A stretch of 64,000 bases of DNA from Oleispirillum sp963678075 (GCA_963678075.2 CAXXPK010000007.1:248001-312000); one strand, 5' to 3'. Positions 25,710-34,827 are shown, numbered from the stretch's first letter. Notes: generated by a model from the letters alone, not told the origin. Made by a program: numbers and translations.

Positions 25710-27241
25710 TGCGCCCGCGCTTTTACCCACGCGGCCTGACCGGACAATTGACGCTGTTGCTGCTGGCGGCCCTGGTGGTCGCCCAGGCGGTCGCCTTTCA
25801 GGTGATCCGCGACGAACGCAAGCTTGCCCAGCGCACCGTCTTCAAATCCCAGGTGTTGGAACGCATCGCGGCGGCCAGTCGCCTGATCGCGGACTCGCCG
25901 GTGTATCTGCGCCCGCAGATGCTGCGGGCCTTGCAGACCGAGGACCTGCGCTTTTGGATCGCCTCCTCGCCGCTGCTGGAAGCCTCCGCGCCGGACACCG
26001 AATCGCAGCGCATCCAACGCCGCCTTGCCGCCCTGCTGCCGGAACGCGACAACGATCTGTGGCTGCGCATCCAAACCGAAACCACGCCCGAGGAAAAGCT
26101 TCTGCCGCCGCGCGGCCTCGCGCCACCGATCGGAAGAATGCCGATGATGGATGATGATCCCGATCACGACCGTGACCGCGATCGTGGGCGTGGCCGCTCC
26201 TCCTGGCGGCGCTGCATCGAACCCGCCACCGGCTTCGTCGACATGGAATGCTTGCATCACTGGCGCACATCGCGCCCGCCGCAGCAACGCAACCCCTTCA
26301 TCATCGCCGCCGCCGCATCCTTGAAGCTGCCGGACGGCCTGTGGCTGAACGCCGAAACCAGCCTCGACATGCCGCCGCTGGAATGGGCCAGGCCGACCCT
26401 ACTGACCTTCGGCTTGTCGGCCATACTGATCGTCCTGGTCGCGGTGGTCACGGTGCGCCGCATCACGCGACCATTGGTCCGGTTGGCCGCCGCCGCCGAA
26501 AGCCTGGGCCGTGGCGAAACCGTCCCCAACCTGCCGGTGACCGGCCCGGATTCGTTCCGCGCCACGACCCGCGCCTTCAACCTGATGAACCGGCGACTGC
26601 AACGGTTCGTCAGCGACCGCATGCGATTCCTGGCCGCGATATCGCACGACCTGCGCACGCCGTTGACCAGCCTGAGATTGCGCGCCGAGTTTATTGATGA
26701 CGAGGAAACCCGCACCCGCATGCTCGCCACCCTGGATGAAATGAACCAGATGGTGGACGCGGTGTTGGCCTTCGTGCGCGAAGACACCCGCAGCGAGCCC
26801 ACCCACCGCGTCGATATCGCCTCGTTGGTGGAAAGCGTCTGCGACGATTTTTCCGATCTCGGGCGACCGGTCACGGTGAGCCCCTTGCCCGCCAATCTGC
26901 CCAAATCCGTCGCCTGCCGCCCCCTGTCGATCAAGCGGGCGCTACGCAACCTGATCGACAACGCGATCAAGTACGGGGAGCAGGCTGCGGTCTCGATCGA
27001 AATCAGCAACAAGGCGGTGTTCGTTCACGTCGATGACTCTGGACCCGGTCTGGCCGAAAAAGACATCGACCGCATCTTCGACCCCTTCGTGCGGTTGGAG
27101 GATTCGCGCAACCGGGAAACCGGGGGCGTCGGCCTGGGCCTGTCGATCGCCCGCTCCATCGCGCAAAGCCACGGCGGCGGCATCGAGGCGAAAAACCGGG
27201 CGGAAGGCGGGCTGCGGATGAGCCTGCATTTGCCCATATGA
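25706..27241 (+). CDS. Sensor histidine kinase (EnvZ-like architecture)
   Basis: The 511 residues are ordered as follows. Helix 1 (LTLLLLAALVVAQAVAFQVI) precedes a periplasmic sensor of about 200 residues that carries a DDDPDHDRDRDRGRGR-like charged tract. Helix 2 (LLTFGLSAILIVLVAVVTV) follows, then HAMP. The dimerisation domain has the phospho-acceptor His in FLAAISHDLRTPLTS, followed by HATPase with N box NLIDNAIKYG, G1 VDDSGPGLAEKD and G2 GGVGLGLSIA. The Asp/His/Arg-rich tract could bind cations, which would fit the Met/His-rich neighbour, but the signal is unknown. It is translationally coupled to the regulator. Confidence 0.92.
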   Translation: MMRPRFYPRGLTGQLTLLLLAALVVAQAVAFQVIRDERKLAQRTVFKSQVLERIAAASRLIADSPVYLRPQMLRALQTEDLRFWIASSPLLEASAPDTESQRIQRRLAALLPERDNDLWLRIQTETTPEEKLLPPRGLAPPIGRMPMMDDDPDHDRDRDRGRGRSSWRRCIEPATGFVDMECLHHWRTSRPPQQRNPFIIAAAASLKLPDGLWLNAETSLDMPPLEWARPTLLTFGLSAILIVLVAVVTVRRITRPLVRLAAAAESLGRGETVPNLPVTGPDSFRATTRAFNLMNRRLQRFVSDRMRFLAAISHDLRTPLTSLRLRAEFIDDEETRTRMLATLDEMNQMVDAVLAFVREDTRSEPTHRVDIASLVESVCDDFSDLGRPVTVSPLPANLPKSVACRPLSIKRALRNLIDNAIKYGEQAAVSIEISNKAVFVHVDDSGPGLAEKDIDRIFDPFVRLEDSRNRETGGVGLGLSIARSIAQSHGGGIEAKNRAEGGLRMSLHLPI

Positions 27242-27325
27242 CCACTGTCGGACCTTGAACTGACCCCGGTTCATCCCTTCATTGGGGAAGATCCTTCCGC
27301 CACCCCCTCCAGCAAGGCTCTCGCC

Positions 27326-28183
27326 ATGAATATGAACGACCTTCTTGACCAGAAAGGCCTGTCCCAGACGGTTCAGACGATCATCGACACCCTGACCTCC
27401 TACGGCCTGTCGGTGATCGGCGCCGCCCTTATCCTATGCCTCGGCTGGATGGCGGCGGGATGGATTTCCCACATGGTGTCGCGCAGCCTGGAACGACTTG
27501 GCCGCGTCGATGACATGCTGCGGGGCTTCCTTGCCAGCCTGACCCGCTATTTCGTTCTGGCCCTGACGGTGATCGCGGCCCTGGGCCAATTTGGGGTGCA
27601 GACCACCAGCCTGGTCGCGGTTCTAGGCGCCACCGGCCTAGCCATCGGCTTGGCCTTGCAGGGAACCTTGTCCAGTCTGGCCGGTGGAGCCATGCTGCTT
27701 TTGTTCCGCCCCTTCAAGGTCGGCGACTTAATCGAGGCCTCCGGCCATGCCGGCGTGGTCAAGATCCTGACCCTGTTCACCACCGAACTGGCCACCGCCG
27801 ACAACATTCGCATTGTGGTGCCCAATTCGGACCTGTGGGGCAAGACTATCCGAAATTTTTCGGCCAATCCGACCCGCCGCATGGATATCGCGATCGGCCT
27901 GTCCTATGCCGACGACATCGACCGGGCGCTGGCCGTCTGCCGCGAGGTCGCGGCCGCCGACTCCCGCATCTTGACCGAGCCGGAGCCCTTTGCCTTCGTC
28001 AACGATTTGGGCGATAACGCGGTCAATTTGGGCCTGCGCATCTGGTGCGCCGCCGCCGATTTCGGAGGGGTGCGTTCCGACACCACCAAGGCGCTGAAGC
28101 AGGCCTTCGACCGCGCCGGATTGTCCATTCCCTTCCCGCAGCGCGACGTTCACCTGATCTCGCCAACGCCCCCCGCCGCATAG
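27326..28183 (+). CDS. Small-conductance mechanosensitive channel (MscS family)
   Basis: MscS channels open under membrane tension to release solutes on osmotic downshock. The 285 residues have three N-terminal helices. The pore helix has the Gly/Ala pattern VLGATGLAIGLALQGTLSSL AGG typical of TM3, followed by the cytoplasmic beta domain (FKVGDLIEASGHAGVVKILT, NSDLWGKTIRN). The C-terminal part ends SIPFPQRDVHLI, as in E. coli MscS. The length matches the family. It stands alone, 84 bases after the kinase gene. Confidence 0.92.
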   Translation: MNMNDLLDQKGLSQTVQTIIDTLTSYGLSVIGAALILCLGWMAAGWISHMVSRSLERLGRVDDMLRGFLASLTRYFVLALTVIAALGQFGVQTTSLVAVLGATGLAIGLALQGTLSSLAGGAMLLLFRPFKVGDLIEASGHAGVVKILTLFTTELATADNIRIVVPNSDLWGKTIRNFSANPTRRMDIAIGLSYADDIDRALAVCREVAAADSRILTEPEPFAFVNDLGDNAVNLGLRIWCAAADFGGVRSDTTKALKQAFDRAGLSIPFPQRDVHLISPTPPAA

Positions 28184-28245
28184 GCGCCGGGCCATTCACC
28201 GGACATTAAGACCGCCGCCCAATACTGACGGCGGTCCGGCGAACG

Positions 28246-29052
28246 ATGGAGACTGTCTTGTCCCGCCCCTGCCACGCGGTGGTGGTCATTCCCACCTTCA
28301 ACAACGCCCCGGAGATCCGCCGCGCGGTATCCAGCGTCCTGACCAGTGCCGCCGCCTCGTCGGAACACGGCCTGGACCTGCGGCTCGACATCGTGCTGGC
28401 GGACGACGGCTCGACCCATGACAGCGCGGTCATCGGCGGTGAACCGGCCAAAACCGTCGACCTTCCCGCCGGAGTGCGCATCCTGGCCGTTCGGCACGAC
28501 GCGAATCGCGGCGCCGGACCAGCCCGCAACACCGGCGTCGCGGCCAGCGACGCGGAGTTCGTGTTTTTCCTGGATGCCGACGACGAATTCCTGCCGCCGC
28601 ACATCGGGCTGTGCCTGGATACCCTGCTGTCCGACCCTGCGATCGGCTATGTCTGGGGACGACGCGCCTGGGACCTACCGGTACACGACAGCTGGCGCGA
28701 CCGCCTGAATCAGTCCAGCGTCATGAACCTGTGCCTTCGCCGCCCCTGGCACGACCTCTGCCTGGGGTTCCCGGAACACCCGGACTTCCGCGACCATGGG
28801 TACGAGGACTGCGCCTGCCGCGTGATCCTGCGGCGTCTGGTGCGCGGGCGTCCGATTCTTGCGGAAACCACCCGCGTTCACCTGCGCGACGAAAACGCCC
28901 TGGACCGCCCGCGCGCCAAGTTCACGATGCCCTTCGAAAGCTGGGGCGAGAACGCCGACGAGCGCCAACCCACGCCCGCGATGATCGCCGAACTGGACGA
29001 CCGCCTGGAGCGCGCGCGGCAACTGCGGGAAGCGTTCCTCTCCAGCCCGTGA
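28246..29052 (+). CDS. Family 2 glycosyltransferase
   Basis: The 268-residue GT-A fold protein begins CHAVVVIPTFNNAPEIRRAV. It has a nucleotide-sugar site (VLADDGSTHDSAV) and the metal-binding motif FFLDADDEFLPP. The acceptor side is less conserved. It probably transfers a sugar to a surface polysaccharide or small acceptor, but no other glycan genes adjoin it. An imperfect 7-bp hairpin (ACCGCCG/CGGCGGT, 28210-28234) lies just before its start. Confidence 0.85.
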   Translation: METVLSRPCHAVVVIPTFNNAPEIRRAVSSVLTSAAASSEHGLDLRLDIVLADDGSTHDSAVIGGEPAKTVDLPAGVRILAVRHDANRGAGPARNTGVAASDAEFVFFLDADDEFLPPHIGLCLDTLLSDPAIGYVWGRRAWDLPVHDSWRDRLNQSSVMNLCLRRPWHDLCLGFPEHPDFRDHGYEDCACRVILRRLVRGRPILAETTRVHLRDENALDRPRAKFTMPFESWGENADERQPTPAMIAELDDRLERARQLREAFLSSP

Positions 29053-29054
29053 GC

Positions 29055-29591
29055 CTAGGCGGTGGTCTTGATGCGGCGATAGACCGAGTGGCTGACATAG
29101 TCCTTTTCCGGGCCGCAGACGGTGTAGGTCACGTCGAATTCGTCCTCGGTCTCGAAGCAGAACATCGCCTTGTAGGTGTCGCGCAGACAGACATGGGTAT
29201 CGCCCGAGCACAACGGCCAATCGGCCTCGGGGTCGGCGGGATACAGGATATCGACGAAATGCTGGCCGTCGTTGGGGCCGTCGGCGAACAGCACCTCGAC
29301 ACGATCTTCATGCAGCAGGTAGGCATGGCGACGCTCGCCGAGCATGCTGTGTCCGTCGTTCAGAACCAGGGTGCCTTCCTCGGCATAGAGCAGGATCGTC
29401 GCATCGCCCCGCACAAAGCTGGCGGTGCCGCTGAACCGTCCCTTCGGACGAATCTCGCGTTCGATCATCCAGGCGCCTTCCAGCAACGCGAAGACCCGAT
29501 CGGCCAGAGGCGGACGCACCCCTGCCTTCGGCGCCGAGGTCTTCCTCGTCGCGGGTTTCTTGCTGGAAGGCGATGTCTGGGTTTTTGTCAT
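29055..29591 (-). CDS. DUF6314 family protein
   Basis: A 178-residue protein whose core reads RVFALLEGAWMIEREIRPKG, GTASFVRGDATILLYAEEG, YLLHEDRVEVLFADGPNDGQ and CLRDTYKAMFCFETEDEF. It matches the small DUF6314 domain, probably a lipocalin-like beta barrel. The N-terminal 25 residues are basic and disordered-looking. Its ATG overlaps the stop of the flavin monooxygenase by four bases, which suggests a shared pathway, for instance in carotenoid, lipid or quinone modification. The function is not known. Confidence 0.7.
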   Translation of the reverse strand: MTKTQTSPSSKKPATRKTSAPKAGVRPPLADRVFALLEGAWMIEREIRPKGRFSGTASFVRGDATILLYAEEGTLVLNDGHSMLGERRHAYLLHEDRVEVLFADGPNDGQHFVDILYPADPEADWPLCSGDTHVCLRDTYKAMFCFETEDEFDVTYTVCGPEKDYVSHSVYRRIKTTA

Positions 29592-31058
29592 GTCTGACCA
29601 TCCAAAAGTGGTGCCAGAGTCGAAAAAATCACGGCTCGCGCCTGTTCGAACTTGGCATACGGACCGACCAGACGGAAGTGCGCCGCGGTCACCGGGGCAT
29701 CGGTCAGCCTGGCGGCGATGTCCGCGCCCCCTGCCCCTTCGGGAAAAGCCCCGATGGCGCGCGCCAGGTCATCGGCAAGGCGCACGGAGTCGCCGTGCGG
29801 AAATTGCGGGCGCGGTCGCCGGTTGCGAATGCCCCGCTCTATGTCGATACCGGCCCGCATCGCCGCAAGAGGCGGCGGCGGGATTTCTCCGGCCGCGATC
29901 CGCGCCACCCAGCGCCCATGCAGTTCCATGATCGGAAAGTACGGACCACGATAATAACCGACGAAGACCAAACCCGGCAGTTTCGGATGAAAGATCTGCT
30001 TGTGCAGAAGGACCGGCTGCAACTGGTCGCCCGCATCGAATTCCAGCGCATCCAGAATGTCCGGGCTGAGAAACGGCAGGGCCGAGGCATGGCCGGTACA
30101 CATCACCACCGCGTCGATGTCCTCGCGGTCGCCGTCGGAATACAAGACTCCGGTCGCGTCGAAGCCGAAGGCGCGGGACCGTTTGACGTGGATGCACCCG
30201 TCGGCGACCAGGGGCAGGAAATCATCCGAGGTGACGACGGTCAGGGGCGCGTTCGCGATGTCGTCGAAAGCCAAATCGGGCGAGGCCTCGCCGCCCCCCC
30301 CCCAACTGCCGCAAGTAATCGCGAGGATGGGTCAACAGCGGGTTGTCGCGGCTCCGCGTGTAGAACACCAAATCGGCGGGATAGCGTGGCGCGCCCGCCC
30401 AGGGTTCGACCCGGCGCGGCAAAAACCACATCGGATTGCGCAAGCCCACCGTCACCTTCTCGGCAACCTCTAAAAGCTGCCCGGCGATCTCGGTGCCGGA
30501 AAACGCGGCACCGACGATCAAGACCCGCTTGCCGCCGAAGTGGGCGCGATTGACCTCTTCGGAATAGCAGTCGGCGGCATGATGGATTTTTCCCTGGAAT
30601 CCAGGCAGACCCTCGAATTCCGGCACATGCGGGCGGGAAAAGACGCCGGTCGCCACCACCACGAAATCGAACACCCGAGACTCGCGACGATCGCCGGTCA
30701 GTGTCGTCACCCGCCAACGGTGTTCGCCCGCCGCCTCGACGCGCTCCACCGTGGTGCCGAAATGGATGCAACGGAGAACCCCGAAGGTTTCGGCGTACCC
30801 ACGCAGACAGTCGATGACGGTCCGCCGCTTCGGGAACACGTCGGTCCCCTTCGGCCAGGGATGATCGGAAAAGGCACAGCTATAGTGGGATAGATTGGTC
30901 CGCGCATAGGACAACCGGGCGCCACGCCCGGGCGCGCCCCACATACCGCCGATGTCCCCGGCCTTATCGAAGACCTCCGGCTCAAGGCCGTGTTCCAGCA
31001 GGGCCTTGGCCGCGGCCAAACCGCTGGGACCGGTTCCGATGACTGCGACGGTCGGCAT
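29588..31058 (-). pseudogene. Flavin-containing monooxygenase, frameshifted at a C10 tract
   Basis: The N-terminal frame starts MPTVAVIGTGPSGLAAAKAL (FAD-binding GxGxxG). It includes FSDHPWPKGTDVFPKRRTV and the NADPH site VLIVGAAFSGTEIAGQLLE, typical of class B monooxygenases. At 30294-30303 there are ten C on the plus strand. Nine would keep a single frame into EASPDLAFDDIANAPLTVV and the C-terminal half, which ends at 29588. A net +1 therefore breaks the protein at about residue 250. The substrate is unknown. The tract could also be phase-variable or miscalled. It is coupled to the DUF6314 gene. Confidence 0.85.
30294..30303. repeat. Ten-base C homopolymer inside the monooxygenase gene
   Basis: This is the longest G/C homopolymer seen in the window and lies mid-gene. 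Nine residues would restore the open frame. Such tracts are hot spots for slipped-strand mutation and for sequencing indels alike. Confidence 0.9.
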
Positions 31059-31203
31059 GGGGCCTCTCACGGATTCGGATTGCATGGAACGCGGTTGGAC
31101 TGGCCTCCTTTAGACAATTGCCCTCGGCAAGGCGGAGTTCAAGGTCAATAGACTGAAAAAAAAAGAGAAAGAGGCAACACACCGGGCGGAGACCGCGGCC
31201 ATC

Positions 31204-32151
31204 GCCTTAACAGGGTATTGAAAAATCGGTGGCATGGCTGGTATCGGCATAATTCAATCTCGGTAGTGGCTTGTTGCTGAGGGAATGATGCACGGGACAG
31301 ACAAGCGATCTGGAGACTTGTTCTCCTGCGTTGACCTGGAGACGCGGGTGCGCATGGACCACCCGCTGCGGACGATCCGGGAGATGACCAATACGGCACT
31401 AGCGGCGTTGTCGGGCGACTTTGCAGCGCTCTACTCGGGAATGGGTCGGCCGTCTGTTCCACCGGAGAAGCTGCTGCGGGCCATGCTGTTGCAGGTGTTC
31501 TACTCGATCCGTTCGGAACGCCAATTGATGGAGCGCCCGGACTTTGATCTGCTGTTCCGTTGGTTCGTCGGTCTCGGGGTAGATGACCCGGCCTGGGACC
31601 ATTCCACATTCTCCAAGAACCGCGACCGGCTGCTGGAAGGGGACATCGCCGCAAAATTCCTGGCGGCAGTGTTGGTCCAACCCCGGATCAAACGGCTACT
31701 GTCGAGCGAGCATTTCAGCGTTGACGGCACGCTGATCGAAGAGTGGGCCTCAATGAAGAGCTTCAGACCGAAGGCCGCTGAGGGCGATGGCGGTGAAGGC
31801 GGTGGTCGCAACCCCTCGGTCGATTTTCGCGGCGAGAAACGATCCAACGATACTCACGAGAGCACCACCGATCCCGATGCCATGCTCTACCGCAAGGAGG
31901 CAGGCATGGAGGCTAAGCTGTGCTTTATCGGTCATGGGCTGATGGAAAACCGTTCGGGCTTGATCGTGGACACCCGGCTAACCCGCGCATCGGGTCACGC
32001 TGAACGGTTGGCGGCACTGGACATGATCGAGCCCCCTGGGCGACCGACCGCGCGCAATTACGTTGGGTGCCGACTGCGGCTACGATGCCGCCGATTTTGT
32101 CGAGGAACCGCGGACGCATCAACGTGCGTCCTCACGTGGCGCAGAACACTA
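31204..32151 (+). mobile_element. IS5/IS1182-type element, 5' part, cut by an IS427 insertion
   Basis: The left end lies near CTTAACAGGGTATTGAA (31206-31222), resembling the ends of this IS type. The exact boundary is uncertain. It contains the first two thirds of a transposase gene and stops at 32151, where IS427 copy 2 begins. No remainder of this element is found right of IS427 copy 2, so its 3' part has been lost. The same element is represented by an internal fragment at 11386-12022. Confidence 0.75.
31285..32148 (+). pseudogene. IS5/IS1182-type transposase, truncated and frameshifted
   Basis: The ATG at 31285 opens a frame reading TDKRSGDLFSCVDLETRVRM, HPLRTIREMTN, SEHFSVDGTLIEEWASMKSF and MEAKLCFIGHGLMENRSGLI, then ALDMIEPPG. 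After GRPTAR an extra A shifts the frame away from the expected ITLGADCGYDAADFVEE. Another extra base precedes NVRPHVAQNT, where IS427 copy 2 interrupts it. The final catalytic glutamate region is absent, so it cannot make an active enzyme. Confidence 0.85.
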
Positions 32152-32932
32152 GGTTCAGGACTCATTAAATTATTGTCAGGCAGATCGGCGGCTGGCGAAG
32201 ATCGAGCCGCATTTCCCGCTATCGCATGGCGTGCTGCGGGTTGATGATCGGCGAGTGATCAGCGGCATCGTTCATGTGATCCGCAACGGCTTACGGTGGC
32301 GAGATGCACCACTCGTCTATGGCCCCCACAAAACCCTCTATAATCGTTTCGTTCGCTGGAGCCGACTTGGGGTGTTCAGCCGGATCTTCGCGGCCTTGAC
32401 GGGAGAGGCTGGCCCTCCAGACCGGTTGATGATCGATGCAACCCACCTGAAAGCTCATCGGACCGCCGCGAGCCTCTATAAAAAGGGGCTCTTCCCCGAT
32501 GTATCGGACGCACAAAAGGCGGACTGAACTCCAAGCTTCATGCGGTTTGCGACGGACAAGGAAGGCCCCTCATCCTGCTGCTCAGCGAGGGGCAAATGAG
32601 CGATCACAAAGGCGCGATGCTGTTGCTCGACCTATTTCCCAAGGCCAACGTCCTGATCGCCGACAAGGGCTATGACGGTGATCCCCTTCGAGAGGCTTTG
32701 ACACAGCGAGGGATCGCTACATGCATCCCGCCAATGCGTCATCGCAAAACCCAGTACGCTTACGACAAAATCCTCTATCGCCAGCGTCATAGGATCGAGA
32801 ACCTCTTCGCTCGCCTCAAGGATTGGCGGCGTATCCACACCCGATATGACCGATGCGCGGATATCTTCTTTGCCGCCGTCATCATCGCGGTACTCCTCCT
32901 CTTCTGGATCGAACCTTAATGAGTCCTGAGCC
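32152..32932 (+). mobile_element. IS427-type element, copy 2, with a 65-base internal deletion
   Basis: The inverted repeats GGTTCAGGACTCATTAA and TTAATGAGTCCTGAGCC are flanked by TA on both sides, as expected for the group's target duplication. It matches copy 1 closely but lacks 65 bases. In copy 1 these run from just after GGCGGCT (10582) to GGCAGTT and include the ribosome site and start codon of orfA. The copy is thus likely unable to express its own transposase. It could still be mobilised by copy 1. Confidence 0.85.
32189..32919 (+). pseudogene. IS427-type transposase without its start region
   Basis: Coding sequence resumes at AKIEPHFPLSHGVLRVDDRR without a start codon. It runs to DAQKAD in the first frame and, in the -1 frame, to FWIEP at 32919. 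The catalytic residues (MIDATH, ADKGYDGD, RHRIENLF) are intact, so only initiation is lost. The internal ATG-like codon at 32231 would omit the first part of the domain. Confidence 0.75.
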
Positions 32933-32980
32933 TAACGCTCTTCAAGTTGTGGGCGGGATTGTGGGCAGCTTCGTCGGCGC

Positions 32981-33013
32981 AAAGAAAAAGCCAAGCATTT
33001 TAAGTGCTTGGCT
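32981..33013 (-). terminator. Terminator of the tRNA-Ser gene
   Basis: AGCCAAGCA (32989-32997) and TGCTTGGCT (33005-33013) form a perfect 9-bp stem. On the minus strand it is followed by TTTTTCTTT. It lies nine bases beyond the tRNA 3' end. Confidence 0.85.
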
Positions 33014-33021
33014 CAATAAAT

Positions 33022-33110
33022 TGGCGGAGGGACCGGGACTCGAACCCGGGGACGGGTTTAAAACCGTCACGGATTAGCAATCCGCTGCATTACCGCTCTG
33101 CCATCCCTCC
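33022..33110 (-). tRNA. tRNA-Ser (GCU)
   Basis: On the minus strand the acceptor stem GGAGGGA (33110 downward) pairs with TCCCTCC. The discriminator is G and CCA is encoded (33024-33022). The anticodon arm GGATTGCTAATCC gives GCU. A long variable arm (GTGACGGTTTTAAACCCGTC) confirms a class II serine tRNA. The T arm contains GGTTCGAGTCC. It reads AGC and AGU codons. Confidence 0.95.
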
Positions 33111-33177
33111 GCACCCGACGGCAACGCATCGTGCCGCCGATCAAGAGCCGAATGTCTAACCGAACCGGTCGGCTTCG

Positions 33178-34111
33178 TCAACTGCGACCGCCGCAGACTC
33201 CGTCGGAGTTGACGAAGCAGGCCTTGAGCACTTCGCCCAAAAGCTCGAACTCCTTCCGGCGAGGGGAAGAGGCCCGCCAGACCATGGCGATGCCACGGCT
33301 GGGACGGGGGGACACGAAGTGCCGGGCGACGACACCGGAACCGCCGTGCGCCTCGGTTGGCACCGCCATCGCCGGAATCAGGGTCAGCCCCAAACCATTC
33401 GCCACCATCTGCACCAAGACGCCAAGACTGGTCGCCTGCACCGCCTCGTTGGTGCGCAGGGGGTGCCCGGCGCACGCCCCCAGCGCATGGTTGCGCAGGC
33501 AGTGTCCGTCTTCCAGCATCAGCACATCCTCGACCTCCAGGCGTTCCGGCGCGATCTCGTCCGCCGCCGCCAGGGGGTGCGCTGCGGGAATCGCCACAAA
33601 AAGTTCGTCATCGCCTAACGGCAGCTTTGCCAGATCGCCCAAATCATAGGGGGTCGCCAGTACCGCGCAATCCAGACGACCGCCACGCAAGCCATCGATC
33701 AGCCGCGCCGACTGATCCTCGCGCAGATAAAGCTTCAGCTCTGGATAGATGGCCCGAACCTGTAGCAATACACGCGGCAGAAAATAGGGTCCGACCATCG
33801 GAATGACCCCCATACGCAGGCGCCCGGCCAGCGGACGCCGCCCAGATTCCGCCACTTCAGCCAGCGCCTCGGCATCGCGCAACAGAGCACGGGCGCGCTC
33901 CACGATGTCTTCGCCAAGGGGGGGTCAACATCACCTGCCGCCGCGTACCGCGCTCGACCAGTTGGCAGTCGAGAACCGATTCCAGATCCTGAATGCCCGA
34001 GCTTAAGGTCGATTGCGTGACGAAACAGGACTCCGCCGCCCGACCGAAGTGCCGAAGATCGGCCACGGCCACCAGATAATGCAACTGACGGAGAGTCGGA
34101 ATAAGTTTCAT
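33178..34111 (-). pseudogene. oxyR: OxyR-type hydrogen peroxide regulator, frameshifted
   Basis: The first frame (MKLIPTLRQLHYLVAVADLR, HFGRAAESCFVTQSTLSSGI) is the LysR DNA-binding domain. The second frame holds the effector domain with MLEDGHCLRNHALGAC, whose two cysteines lie nine residues apart as Cys199 and Cys208 of E. coli OxyR do. FVSPRPSRGIAMVWR follows. They join at a run of seven G on the plus strand (33918-33924). Six G would give MLTPLGEDIVERARALL in one frame. OxyR identity is supported by the divergent dps gene. As it stands the sensor half is not translated from the DNA-binding half. Confidence 0.88.
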
Positions 34112-34307
34112 CGTTTTTCTCGATCAAACCGAGGGCTATTCCCCGTTATACAGGATTCCATGCCGGGTGTAGGGTTGTTCGTAATCCAAGGCTGACCCCT
34201 AGACGAGGCACGGAAAACGTCACGGAGCCGCCCTTGTCGAACCCCAGGAAAGACCCCACAATAGCCGGGATCACCGGAACGATCCACCCGAGACAAGGAG
34301 CCGCGCT

Positions 34308-34811
34308 ATGTCCAAATCGACCGCCGTCAACGTCGCCAAGCCGCCGCCCATCGACATCGGCATTACGGAAAAGGACCGCGAGAAGATCGCCAACGGGCTG
34401 AAACATCTACTGGCCGACACCTACATCCTGTATCTCAAGACCCACAATTTCCATTGGAACGTCACCGGACCGATGTTCAACACCCTGCACCTGATGTTCG
34501 AAGGGCAATACGACGAACTGGCCCTGGCCGTGGACCTGATCGCCGAACGCATCCGCGCCCTGGGCGTGTTCGCGCCAGGCAGCTTCGCCCAGTTCAAGGA
34601 ACTGGCCACCGTCAAGGAAGAAACTGGCACGCCGCCGGCGGTTGAGATGATCTCGCAATTGGCGAAGGACAACGAAACCCTGTCCAAAACCGCGCGCGAG
34701 GTCCTGCCCCTGTCCGGTAAGGTTGACGACGAACCGACCAACGACCTGTTGACCCAACGCATGCAAGTCCATGAAAAGAACGCATGGATGCTGCGCAGCC
34801 TGATCTCCTGA
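34308..34811 (+). CDS. dps: Dps, DNA-binding protein from starved cells / mini-ferritin
   Basis: Dps forms 12-subunit shells that oxidise iron with hydrogen peroxide and coat DNA. The 167 residues have the inter-subunit ferroxidase motif (LKTHNFHWNVTGPMF, then LMFEGQYDELALAVDLIAER) and a lysine-bearing N-terminal tail that may contact DNA. It is divergent from oxyR with 196 bases between, the classical regulator-target layout. No OxyR site was identified with confidence in that spacer. Dps is intact even though the regulator is broken. Confidence 0.93.
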   Translation: MSKSTAVNVAKPPPIDIGITEKDREKIANGLKHLLADTYILYLKTHNFHWNVTGPMFNTLHLMFEGQYDELALAVDLIAERIRALGVFAPGSFAQFKELATVKEETGTPPAVEMISQLAKDNETLSKTAREVLPLSGKVDDEPTNDLLTQRMQVHEKNAWMLRSLIS

Positions 34812-34827
34812 TCGGCGGAAACCGGGC

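Noticed and set aside
10540..32932. A composite transposon carrying 20 kb of cargo
   Set aside because: The cargo is ordinary alphaproteobacterial core sequence. The two IS chimeras differ in structure, and no outer target duplication links them.
32933..33110. Genomic-island attachment site at tRNA-Ser
   Set aside because: No integrase gene and no duplicated tRNA 3' end were seen. The neighbouring element is an IS with its own TA target sites.
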